This document shows positions 27,386-33,909 of a stretch of DNA of 33,909 bases, piece after piece (within the stretch, counting starts at the first letter, position 1; each line of letters opens with the position of its first letter). The DNA is taken from assembly GCA_027315365.1 (NCBI GenBank), contig DAHUYF010000020.1, positions 1 through 33,909 on the forward strand. The letters run 5' to 3'. Made by a program: the position numbers and the translations under genes. The notes under the pieces are model-generated. The model saw only the letters and a list, made by a program, of their open reading frames with translations. It made no database searches and had not been told where the DNA came from. Origin of the DNA: Rhodospirillales bacterium (GTDB lineage Bacteria; Pseudomonadota; Alphaproteobacteria; ATCC43930; CGMCC-115725).

Positions 27386-27615
27386 GGTCTGCAGCGACTC
27401 TAGCATGCGTCGGGGCTCGCGCCATGCGAGCGTCTGCACGATTGTGTTCCATGAATATTTTTTTACGGCCGTCATCATGACGCCCGAACCGGGCTGGCGC
27501 TCGTCACGCCCCGCAAGATGGTCGAGACGTGCAGCATGCTGCGGTTGGCGACGGATCAAGCCTCAAGCCGGCCCGCGCCGCCAAAGCGCCCGGACCGGAG
27601 CGAGCGATTTGCGCA

Positions 27616-28209
27616 TCACTGCGGCGGGCTTGTCGGAACATGCTCCCATGCCTTCGAGCAAGAGGCGACATAGGGGTAATAGGACTTCGATGGCCGGCAG
27701 TAATACCAGATGCTCTCAGCTTGCGTCGGCGGTGCGGACGGCGCTGCTTGCGGCGCGGCTGCGGCGGGCGCCGCCGCGCCGGCAGGATAGGCGGAGGCGG
27801 GATAGCCGTAGGGAGCGGCATAGCCATAGGCCGGATAGCCATAGCCATAGCCATAGGCGGGATAGCCATAGCCGTAGCCGGCATAAGGGTATCCCCAGTA
27901 CGGGTTGTAGTACCCGCCAAGTCCGGCATAAACTCCGCCCCAGCCCAAGCCCCAACCCCAACCGCCCCAACCCCAACCGCCCCAGCCCCAACCGCGGCCC
28001 CAGCCCCAGCCGCGGCCACCCCAGCCGCCGCCCCAGCCGCCGCGGCCACCCCAGCCGCCGCCATGCCCGCCCCAGCCACCGCCGTGGCCGCCACCGCCAC
28101 CCCAGGCCAGAGCCGGTACGGACGTCATGCCGAGCATCGCCGCCAAGGCGAAGGCCATCATCGCTGCCGGAAGGCCGCGAAAATGGGCGTTGCTGGAGTT
28201 GGTCTTCAT
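27616..28209 (-). CDS. Secreted Gly/Trp/Tyr-rich repeat protein
   Basis: 197 aa from ATG 28209 with AGGAGG upstream. A signal peptide (MMAFALAAMLGMTSVPALA) precedes a low-complexity region: GGGWGGHGGGW-type repeats, then WGWGGWGWGGWGWG, then GYGYGYPAYGYGYGYPAYGY. An Ala/Pro linker leads to the ending WYYCRPSKSYYPYVASCSKA followed by WEHVP. That Cys-containing ending is shared by many secreted proteobacterial proteins of unknown role. Probably periplasmic or outer-membrane associated. The repeat tract is prone to length change by slippage. Confidence 0.82.
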   Translation of the reverse strand: MKTNSSNAHFRGLPAAMMAFALAAMLGMTSVPALAWGGGGGHGGGWGGHGGGWGGRGGWGGGWGGRGWGWGRGWGWGGWGWGGWGWGLGWGGVYAGLGGYYNPYWGYPYAGYGYGYPAYGYGYGYPAYGYAAPYGYPASAYPAGAAAPAAAAPQAAPSAPPTQAESIWYYCRPSKSYYPYVASCSKAWEHVPTSPPQ

Positions 28210-28497
28210 CGGCCCCTCCTGGGATGCGTGGGGCAGGTCGAAGCGCGTCACGCTCCACGATAACCATCATATGGTATCTCGCCATCCGCGTTTCGTCGCG
28301 GCGGCTTCGCCCGATACGGGGCGCCGGCTCCGGAAAGCCGCAGAATGCCGCCGCTTGCCGAGGTGAATTAAATTCCCGTTAGGAAGGGCCGGCGCTCGCC
28401 TCGGCCCGGCCCATCCGCGCCGCCGCGGTCCAGAAGCCGGGCGCCGGCGCGGACGGGCCGCAAACCGGGTCGGTGCCCGGCTTCCGGCGCAGAAGGA

Positions 28498-28779
28498 CTA
28501 TGCACCGGCGCTGCGGCGCTCCGTCGGATCGGGGCGGCGCAGTTTGCGAATGATCATCTCCGCCAGGCGATCATGCGGGGCGGCGCCCTTGTCGCCCGCC
28601 TCCCCCCGCTCGCCGAGGCGTCGCCGCTGCTCCCAAACCTCGACATCGCGGAAATGAGGGCGTTCCCCAAGCAGTTCGATCGCCTTGTGCCAGGCGTCGG
28701 CGTCGTTCTCCGCGCCGATGAGTTCCGCTCCTCTGATCGTCCCGTAGCCATCCAGCAGAAAGCAACGGTACCGCCGCAT
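28498..28779 (-). CDS. Small hypothetical protein (93 aa)
   Basis: ATG 28779 has AGGAGG 6-7 bp upstream. It begins MRRYRCFLLDGYGTIRGAEL, then IGAENDADAWHKAIELLGER and FRDVEVWEQRRRLG. The pattern of a short strand, a helix over AD.AW..AIELL and then EVWE is common in small alphaproteobacterial proteins of unknown function. The tail after about residue 60 is charged. It lies 106 bp past the histidine kinase on the same strand and may be its last operon member. Confidence 0.72.
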   Translation of the reverse strand: MRRYRCFLLDGYGTIRGAELIGAENDADAWHKAIELLGERPHFRDVEVWEQRRRLGERGEAGDKGAAPHDRLAEMIIRKLRRPDPTERRSAGA

Positions 28780-28885
28780 GCAAGCCTCCTGTGTTCGTCG
28801 CGCCGCCGGTCGCGGGCGGCCGAACGCCGCATGGTGTGGTATCAGGCTGGAATGAAGGCCAGGCGCGACTTCGATTAAAATTCGC

Positions 28886-30322
28886 TCATGACCGGGCTCC
28901 CGTCGAAGCGCGCCGATCGGCCGGTGTCGCGGCGGACAGGCCGTCCGGGCCGCGCGGCAGTTCGACGCGGAAGCTGCTGCCATGCCCGGGTACGCTGGTC
29001 AGCTCGATCTTGCCGCCATGCGCCGCGCAAATCGACTTTGCGATGGCAAGACCAAGCCCGGCGCCGCGATCGCTCGCACCCGCGACACGATACGAGCGGT
29101 CGAAAATGCGCGTGTGATGTTCCGCGGCAATGCCGATGCCGTTATCGGCGACGATCATGGCGGCGGTCTTCGCCGAAGAGGTCAGAGAAACCGTTACCCG
29201 CCCTCCCGGCGGCGTGAACTTGACGGCGTTGTCGACCAGATTCACCAGCACCTGCTTCAGGCGGGTTCGATCGGCCATGACCACCACCGCGCCCGCCGCC
29301 GCGCAGTCCAGCGCGACTGCCTTGTCCTCGGCCAACAGGCGCATCTGCTCGACGGTTTCGGCGGCGAGTTCCTGCAAATCCACCGGCAAATGCGCCTGCT
29401 TCCCCCAGAAACTGCCCATTCTGGAGAGGGTGATGAGGCTTTCGACGATATGAGCGAGATCCATGGTTTCCTGCAGCACCGCGGCAAGCGGGGCGCGAAG
29501 ATGATCGGGCAGTTCGGCCGCCCGCTGGATCAGTTCGAGTTCGCCCTGAATGATCGTGAGCGGGGTGCGCAGCTCATGCGCGGTTTCCGCAGAGAACTGG
29601 CTGACATGCTGATAGGCGTTGTCGAGGCGATCGAGCATCCGGTTGAGGCTCTGGCCCAGGCGCGCGATCGGTTCGAGCGCACCGTGCAGCGGCAGACGCT
29701 TTTCCGGGCTGTTGAAGGACAGCGCTTCCGCCGCGGCGATCATCTGGCTCACCGGTGCCAGCGCGCGTCGAACGAGCATCCAGCCGCCCGCCGCGGCGAT
29801 CGTGAGAAACACCGGCAGCGCGATGATCAAGGAGGTCTCCAACCCGCGCCGCGCGTCGCGCAAGACGACATCCGGATGCCCGGATTCGACGATCGCCACT
29901 CTGCCGTCGGACAGCGCGAATTTCTCGGCGACGATGTCGAGCCCCGCCTCGTGGATCAGTCGCCCTGTGGCGCCGGGTCGAGGCGGCGGGACCCTGCCCG
30001 GGTCGAACATGCCTTCCACCGGTGGTCCAGAGCGATAGAGCACCGTGCCGGCAAGGCTCAGGCGGATGAAGCGATTCTGACCTTCGGGCTCGAAGCGGTT
30101 GCGGATCGCGGCGGCGAGCGGCGCGCGGTCGCCCAGCAACGGGCGCGCCAGCGCCCAGACCTCGTCTGCGCGCCCCGCCAGCGTCCGCCGGCTGGTCGCG
30201 TCCACATAGCGGGTGAATCCGACCGCGGTGTAGACGCCGAAGCCCGCGCCCAGCACGAGCAGCACGCCGCAATACCAGGCTGCCAGGCGGAAGGTCAGCG
30301 ACCGCCGGATCACGCCTGGCAA
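28886..30322 (-). CDS. Two-component sensor histidine kinase
   Basis: 478-aa inner-membrane kinase. TM1 at about 14-36 and TM2 at about 163-184 enclose a periplasmic sensor domain of about 125 residues with no recognised ligand motif. HAMP spans about 184-238. The HisKA box FSAETAHELRTPL has phospho-acceptor His249. ATP-binding boxes are NLVDNAVKFTPPGG, DNGIGI and GAGLGLAIAKS. The start overlaps the 3' end of the response regulator by 13 bp, so they are coupled. The overall form is that of CusS/CzcS-type kinases; metal sensing is only suggested by the nearby heavy-metal-sensor-like gene. Confidence 0.93.
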   Translation of the reverse strand: MPGVIRRSLTFRLAAWYCGVLLVLGAGFGVYTAVGFTRYVDATSRRTLAGRADEVWALARPLLGDRAPLAAAIRNRFEPEGQNRFIRLSLAGTVLYRSGPPVEGMFDPGRVPPPRPGATGRLIHEAGLDIVAEKFALSDGRVAIVESGHPDVVLRDARRGLETSLIIALPVFLTIAAAGGWMLVRRALAPVSQMIAAAEALSFNSPEKRLPLHGALEPIARLGQSLNRMLDRLDNAYQHVSQFSAETAHELRTPLTIIQGELELIQRAAELPDHLRAPLAAVLQETMDLAHIVESLITLSRMGSFWGKQAHLPVDLQELAAETVEQMRLLAEDKAVALDCAAAGAVVVMADRTRLKQVLVNLVDNAVKFTPPGGRVTVSLTSSAKTAAMIVADNGIGIAAEHHTRIFDRSYRVAGASDRGAGLGLAIAKSICAAHGGKIELTSVPGHGSSFRVELPRGPDGLSAATPADRRASTGARS

Positions 30323-30990
30323 CCGGCATCGATCAGGTAGCCAAACCCGCGAGCGGTACGGATGAGCTTCTGGTCGTAGCCCTCGTCGACCTTCTGGCGC
30401 AACTGCCGCACATAGACATCAACGATGTTGGTCAGTCCTTCGAAGGATTGATCCCACACGCTCTCGATGATCATCGATCGCGACAGGACGCGGCCGGCGT
30501 TCAACATCAGGTATTCGAGCAGCGAATATTCCTTGGGCGTGAGCTCGATGGCGCGCCCGCCGCGGCGTACCCGATGGCTCAACCGGTCGAGTTCCAGATC
30601 CGCGGCGCGGAGGATGGCCTCCTTGATCACCGGGCTCCGCCGCAGCAGCGCCTTGGCCCGGATCACGAGTTCGGCGAGAGCGAAGGGCTTGGTCAGATAG
30701 TCGTCGGCGCCCGCTTCGAAATTCTCGACTTTTGAGTCGATGCCGCTGCGCGCGGTCAGCACCAGAACCGGCACTTCCGACCGGCTCCGGCGCAGCCCGC
30801 GCAGGAAGACGGTGCCCGATCCGTCCGGCAGCATGAGATCGAGGACGATGAGATCGTAGGGATAGCGCTCGGCGAATTCCGACGCCTCGGCAACCGTCGC
30901 CGCGCTGTCGACGGCAAAGCCCTCGGCCGCAAGACCGCGAATCAGAATTCCGACGAGTTTTGCTTCATCTTCAACGACGAGAATGCGCAT
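30310..30990 (-). CDS. OmpR/PhoB-family response regulator
   Basis: 226 aa from ATG 30990, the canonical start MRILVVEDEAKLVG. The receiver domain has the acidic pair E7/D8, phospho-acceptor Asp51 in LIVLDLMLPDGSG, Thr79 in VLVLTARSG and Lys101 in DDYLTKPF. The C-terminal winged helix (from about 125) shows ELTPKEYSLLEYLMLNAGRV, then DVYVRQLRQKVD and RTARGFGYLI. Transcribed before its cognate kinase with a short overlap. Targets are unknown; neighbouring envelope genes are candidates. Confidence 0.95.
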   Translation of the reverse strand: MRILVVEDEAKLVGILIRGLAAEGFAVDSAATVAEASEFAERYPYDLIVLDLMLPDGSGTVFLRGLRRSRSEVPVLVLTARSGIDSKVENFEAGADDYLTKPFALAELVIRAKALLRRSPVIKEAILRAADLELDRLSHRVRRGGRAIELTPKEYSLLEYLMLNAGRVLSRSMIIESVWDQSFEGLTNIVDVYVRQLRQKVDEGYDQKLIRTARGFGYLIDAGCQA

Positions 30991-31407
30991 GCCGCCACAT
31001 TGGCTGGGCACCGGCTCCGGGCTGGAACCGTCCGGCCGCGCCGCCAGTGAGGCCTCTGTCGCCGCGACTGGCAACTAAAAACGGATTTAAGCTTCACATG
31101 ACTTCGCCGCGTGACGCTGAGGGAATCTTAATCCGCCACTCACGCGCCCCTTATCTTGCGCTGGCACGCTCCAGGTCGGTCGGATGACTGTCCGATCGGC
31201 TGAGCGGCACCCCCGCACCCCGGCTGGTCGGCGCAAAACACGCTCCGTCCGGGAGACAAGAGGAAACGCCTGCGTCAGGCGAGGGACCGGCCAGCCGCAA
31301 ACCGATTTGTCGCGCCGCTCCCCCCGCGGTCCGACAAATTGGCCCCGCCCCGGCATCGATCGTAGAGATGCCGGGGTGGGGCCGCCCGGCGGCACGCTGC
31401 GCGTCGG
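30991..31407. promoter_or_regulatory. Intergenic region: two-component promoter side and operon terminator
   Basis: 417 bp. The half nearest 30991 should carry the promoter of the two-component pair and contains AT-richer patches around 31076-31155, but no confident -35/-10 can be set. The distal half holds the strong hairpin at 31341-31383. A minus-strand frame of 102 codons here lacks protein character. Confidence 0.45.
31341..31383 (-). terminator. Strong 17-bp hairpin after the lipoprotein operon
   Basis: Arms 31341-31357 and 31367-31383 pair over 17 bp with a single G-T wobble and a 9-nt loop. Read on the minus strand it starts 25 bp past the lipoprotein stop and is followed by AATTTGTC. 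Likely the terminator of the operon coming from 33909. Confidence 0.65.
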
Positions 31408-31830
31408 TTACCGGCTTCCGGCGAAGGCGTCGAAAGGCGGGATCGCCGAGGCTCCGCGAGCGCCGATTTCCACAACATTGGCGTGCAGCGGCCATGCCTC
31501 TCCCTGGGCCGCCGTAAGGCACTGGTCGAGCTGATCGAACATGTCGCCCAACGGTTCCAGGAAGATGCCCGCCGACGGCCCGTAGCGGCGGGCAAGCTCG
31601 GCCAGGTCGAGCAAGGCGCTGTATTCCGCCGCACAGGGGGCCGGAGGGGCGGACGCAAAAGCCGACGCCTTCGCCGCCGCCGGAGCCAACGGCGGACCCG
31701 GCGGACCCAACGCGCACGCACTGGCGAGCCCGCCGATCGCAAGCAGCAGGCCGAGCCCGGAGAACTCGCTGCCACGCCACCGTCGCAGGACGAAGCGCCG
31801 AGAGACGCCGCGAACCGAGCCGGCCTTCAT
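31408..31830 (-). CDS. Small lipoprotein, function unknown
   Basis: 140 aa. A long basic N-region and a hydrophobic segment end in lipobox LASAC with Cys39. An Ala/Pro-rich linker follows, then a helical part: CAAEYSALLDLAELARRYGP, FLEPLGDMFDQLDQCLTAAQ and WPLHANVVEIG. There are two further Cys residues in the mature part. ATG overlaps the DUF4410 stop as ATGA, so the two lipoproteins are co-translated and may work together. Not recognised as any named family. Confidence 0.7.
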   Translation of the reverse strand: MKAGSVRGVSRRFVLRRWRGSEFSGLGLLLAIGGLASACALGPPGPPLAPAAAKASAFASAPPAPCAAEYSALLDLAELARRYGPSAGIFLEPLGDMFDQLDQCLTAAQGEAWPLHANVVEIGARGASAIPPFDAFAGSR

Positions 31831-32591
31831 CCGCGCGACCCACCTTGCCAGGTTTTGCCCGCGGCCGGCCTAGGCCAGCCGACGGACGCATAATAAGTCT
31901 TGAGCTGCTTGACGACGGCCGCAGCGGTTTCCCGGGCGTCGCCGTCGAGGCCGCCGCGAAAGCTGGTCGCAACCCTGATGCCGCCACCGATCGCGAGCGG
32001 CAGCAGGTTCCTCGTCGCCAGCGCGAGCGCGCCCGGCAAAATCAGCCCCGGCATCATGCGCCCGCTGCCGCTGGAGGTATCGAAAGCGGTGAGCGAATAG
32101 GCGCCGGCGGTGTCGGCGCTCTCGAGATCGGCCTTCGCCCGAAAGTCGGTGCGGCCAAGACCGAAGCCGATGATGAACCGCTCCATATAGCTGCCCGGCT
32201 CGGCCTCGGTGATCGAGACATGCAGGAGAGCGGCACCGGGATGAGTCGTTCCCGGCACGAAAGGCTCGGCGGAAACCCCGGCTTTGGTCAACCGCTCCAC
32301 CAGGTCCGACCGGAGCTTGTCTGCGAGTTCGGGGCCGATTTTCGCCTGCGCATCATCGGTCGCGGGAAAAGCGGTCACCTCCACCAGGATCTCGACCGGC
32401 GGTCGGCCTGCAGGCTTCGCCGAAGTGACGTCGGTCACCCGCGCGCCCGCGCATCCGGCCACCGCGCTCAGAAGCAGGCTCGCTCCGACGAGCCGCAGCA
32501 TGATCGAGGGGGGCCGGCGCTTTTCCCGTTCGACGGACCGCGCGCCGGGACCATCGACAGTCGCCGGGCACGTTCGCATGACCTCACGCAT
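31827..32591 (-). CDS. DUF4410 lipoprotein
   Basis: 254 aa from ATG 32591, chosen for GGGAGA 5-6 bp upstream; an ATG at 32501 would give a shorter, more usual signal peptide. The lipobox AVAGC (Cys47) marks export and lipidation. The mature part fits DUF4410: VEILVEVTAFPATDDAQAKI, LADKLRSDLVERLTKAGVSA, GAALLHVSITEAEPGSYMER, and the glycine-rich FGLGRTDFRAKADLES region. Family function is unknown. Coupled to the small lipoprotein downstream and preceded by the EF-hand gene. Confidence 0.78.
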   Translation of the reverse strand: MREVMRTCPATVDGPGARSVEREKRRPPSIMLRLVGASLLLSAVAGCAGARVTDVTSAKPAGRPPVEILVEVTAFPATDDAQAKIGPELADKLRSDLVERLTKAGVSAEPFVPGTTHPGAALLHVSITEAEPGSYMERFIIGFGLGRTDFRAKADLESADTAGAYSLTAFDTSSGSGRMMPGLILPGALALATRNLLPLAIGGGIRVATSFRGGLDGDARETAAAVVKQLKTYYASVGWPRPAAGKTWQGGSRG

Positions 32592-32675
32592 GGACTCTCC
32601 CAGAGTAGCCATCGACCGGCGGTCGATGAAGCACGACACTGATACGAGCGAGGCCGGCGCATGCGACACCGAATA

Positions 32676-33008
32676 TCACGGCCCGTCCCAATCCTTGCGG
32701 TCGAGATAGCCTTTGTGGCCGCGACCATTCTCCTCGAAACGCTGCTTCAGTCGGGTGCTCTGCTCCTCGGGACTCAGGTGTTTGAACCACTGCGCCATCG
32801 GCCCATCGCGCGCCATCAGGCGGTTGGTAGTGTAGGTTTCATATTCCTGAAGCGTCACGCGGCCGTCGTTATTGGCGTCGGCGTCAGGCGCGAAGGTCGC
32901 AGGACGGTTCGTGATGGTCTCCATCGCTGTCGGAGCCAGGAGTGATACGAATCGGCGGCCGCTGTACGACGCGCGTCGACGCCGATCGCCCGTCGGCGTC
33001 GCGGGCAT
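32676..33008 (-). CDS. EF-hand domain protein
   Basis: 110 aa from ATG 33008, chosen because it overlaps the upstream stop as TGATG; an in-frame ATG at 32924 would start just before the EF-hand. A canonical calcium loop DANNDGRVTLQE (residues 44-55) has all ligand positions. A second, degenerate loop ENGRGHKGYLDRKD near the end lacks several ligands. There is no convincing signal peptide, odd for a gene in an envelope operon, so the start may be wrong or the N-terminus altered. EF-hand proteins often sit beside periplasmic heavy-metal-sensor genes in alphaproteobacteria. Confidence 0.72.
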   Translation of the reverse strand: MPATPTGDRRRRASYSGRRFVSLLAPTAMETITNRPATFAPDADANNDGRVTLQEYETYTTNRLMARDGPMAQWFKHLSPEEQSTRLKQRFEENGRGHKGYLDRKDWDGP

Positions 33009-33490
33009 CAAGGCGACGGAGGCTCGCCCGGCGCCGCGCGGCGTTCGGCGACGAGCTTGCGCCGTCCCTCCGGGGAGACCTGCGCCAGCGCCTCGATGAG
33101 CGTGCCGCTGAAGTCGCCGAAGAAGCGGCCCCACGCCGTTTGCCATGTGGCCAAGGCCTGCCGCACCTGTTCCTGATTGAAATCTTCCGCGGTGATTTTG
33201 CGCCTGAGCTCGCGACGAGCCGCACGAAGCTGCCGCCAGTCTTCCGCGTAGTGCGGCGCATCGCGCTTTATGACCGCGCCGAATGCGGCCGCATCCTGCG
33301 ACGGCAGGATGGCCTCGGCCCTGGCCAAGGCGCCGGCCAGCGGCGTTCCGAAACCAGCGTCGCTGCGGCGATTGTGCCAGACTTGGCCGCCGATCAGCGC
33401 GACGAGGAAAAGGTTGAGGATGACCGAAGCCGGCAGCGCGAGCCGTCGCCAATTCGGGATTCCACGGAGTCTCTCGACCATCTTCTTCAC
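33008..33490 (-). CDS. Periplasmic heavy-metal-sensor-like protein (Metal_resist type)
   Basis: 160 aa. GTG 33490 lies 1 bp past the upstream stop; an in-frame ATG follows at 33481. An N-terminal anchor (ALPASVILNLFLVALIGGQV) is followed by a helical periplasmic domain: WRQLRAARRELRRKITAEDF, QEQVRQALATWQTAWGRFFG, and a tail VSPEGRRKLVAERR. This matches CpxP/CnrX-like Metal_resist proteins, commonly paired with an anti-sigma factor and an ECF sigma factor. Few His or Met residues are present in the mature part, so metal binding is not evident from sequence. Confidence 0.75.
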   Translation of the reverse strand: MKKMVERLRGIPNWRRLALPASVILNLFLVALIGGQVWHNRRSDAGFGTPLAGALARAEAILPSQDAAAFGAVIKRDAPHYAEDWRQLRAARRELRRKITAEDFNQEQVRQALATWQTAWGRFFGDFSGTLIEALAQVSPEGRRKLVAERRAAPGEPPSP

Positions 33491-33491
33491 G

Positions 33492-33909
33492 CTAATCCGC
33501 CAGAATCTGGAGCGGCGCCGGCTCGAGCAAGGTCAGCACGCCGTCGGGCGCAGGCGCCGACGCGTACATCACGCCGATCAGCAACCCCGCCATGATGGCC
33601 AACCCGCCACCCGTCGCCATCCCCGCCCAGCGGAGATAGAGCTCGAGCGCCCCATCGCCGCCTCGCGCCGGCATCCCTGCGAAGCGCCGGCGTGCCGCCC
33701 CTCGCCGTGTCGATGCCGCAATCCGGGCCGCGACGCCCGATCGCAGCCTGGCGAGCGCCGCATCCTCGCCGCCGGGCTGCCAGAGCACGGCATCTTCGCC
33801 GGCGCTCGCCGCGTCGATCGCCTCGTCCAGCGCCAGTGCCTCGTCGAGAAGCGCGCGCGCTTCGGCGGAGACGTTTAGCAGCGCCCGCGCCTCGCCGCGC
33901 ACCTCGTCC
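33492..33909 (-). CDS. Anti-sigma-factor-like membrane protein, 5' end outside window
   Basis: Open to the window end with no upstream stop, so the N-terminus is missing; about 139 codons are seen. A charged helical N-part (SAEARALLDEALALDEAIDA) is followed by an Arg-rich segment and one membrane helix (GLAIMAGLLIGVMYASAPAP), with a short periplasmic tail. This topology, directly upstream of a Metal_resist-type gene, resembles the anti-sigma subunit of ECF sigma systems. The sigma gene would lie beyond 33909. No zinc-binding motif is visible in the part present. Confidence 0.55.
   Translation of the reverse strand, partial: DEVRGEARALLNVSAEARALLDEALALDEAIDAASAGEDAVLWQPGGEDAALARLRSGVAARIAASTRRGAARRRFAGMPARGGDGALELYLRWAGMATGGGLAIMAGLLIGVMYASAPAPDGVLTLLEPAPLQILAD

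Noticed and set aside
27780-28100. CRISPR array or tandem satellite in the repeated GYGYP/GWGW coding DNA
   Set aside because: Units are short, contiguous and in frame within a signal-peptide protein; there are no unique spacers.
31087-31395. 102-codon minus-strand frame before the two-component genes
   Set aside because: Spans the hairpin at 31341-31383, no ribosome site, no recognisable protein pattern.

Overview
High-GC chromosomal DNA, most likely from an alphaproteobacterium of the Rhodospirillales type. This is inferred from the gppA-rlmE-guaB-rsmB-guaA cluster, the bo3-type quinol oxidase operon, the PAS_5-like protein, the DUF6538-type integrase and several very small proteins of alphaproteobacterial style. 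No rRNA gene or other species-level marker is present. Nearly every long antisense ORF is a codon-bias shadow.

Region 1 (1-6379, minus strand) is housekeeping: gppA/ppx, rlmE (coupled through a GTGA overlap), guaB, an RsmB-like rRNA m5C methyltransferase and guaA, which lacks only its last residue and stop. A palindromic repeat has supplied the C-terminal tail and stop codon of the methyltransferase.

Region 2 (6535-14746) is a tRNA-Gln(CTG) gene followed by an integrated element of about 8.15 kb, bounded by a 17-bp direct repeat of the tRNA 3' end (6592-6608 and 14730-14746). It carries a tyrosine integrase whose catalytic-tyrosine segment is out of frame, a ribbon-helix-helix-like protein, a tandem PAS_5-like protein between two near-identical palindromes, a MobV/Mob_Pre relaxase with two small partner genes and a hairpin cluster that could be oriT, a winged-helix replication-like protein, and a DUF429-type RNase H-fold protein beside the right end. 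It looks like a plasmid-derived integrative mobilizable element, possibly now immobile.

Region 3 (14747-23479, mainly plus strand) holds a methyl-accepting chemotaxis protein, several small proteins, a DUF2141 secreted protein and the complete, translationally coupled cyoABCD ubiquinol oxidase operon. All visible haem, copper and ubiquinone ligands of CyoB are conserved.

Region 4 (23537-33909, minus strand) holds a CodA-like amidohydrolase, a decayed gamma-glutamyltransferase pseudogene, an HtrA-like protein with two PDZ domains but Arg at the expected catalytic His, a Gly/Trp/Tyr-rich secreted protein, a small protein, an OmpR-type two-component system, and an envelope operon. That operon runs anti-sigma-like protein (cut by the window end), periplasmic heavy-metal-sensor-like protein, EF-hand protein, DUF4410 lipoprotein and a small lipoprotein, and ends at a strong hairpin. 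Region 4 looks devoted to envelope or metal stress; that is an inference from gene content.
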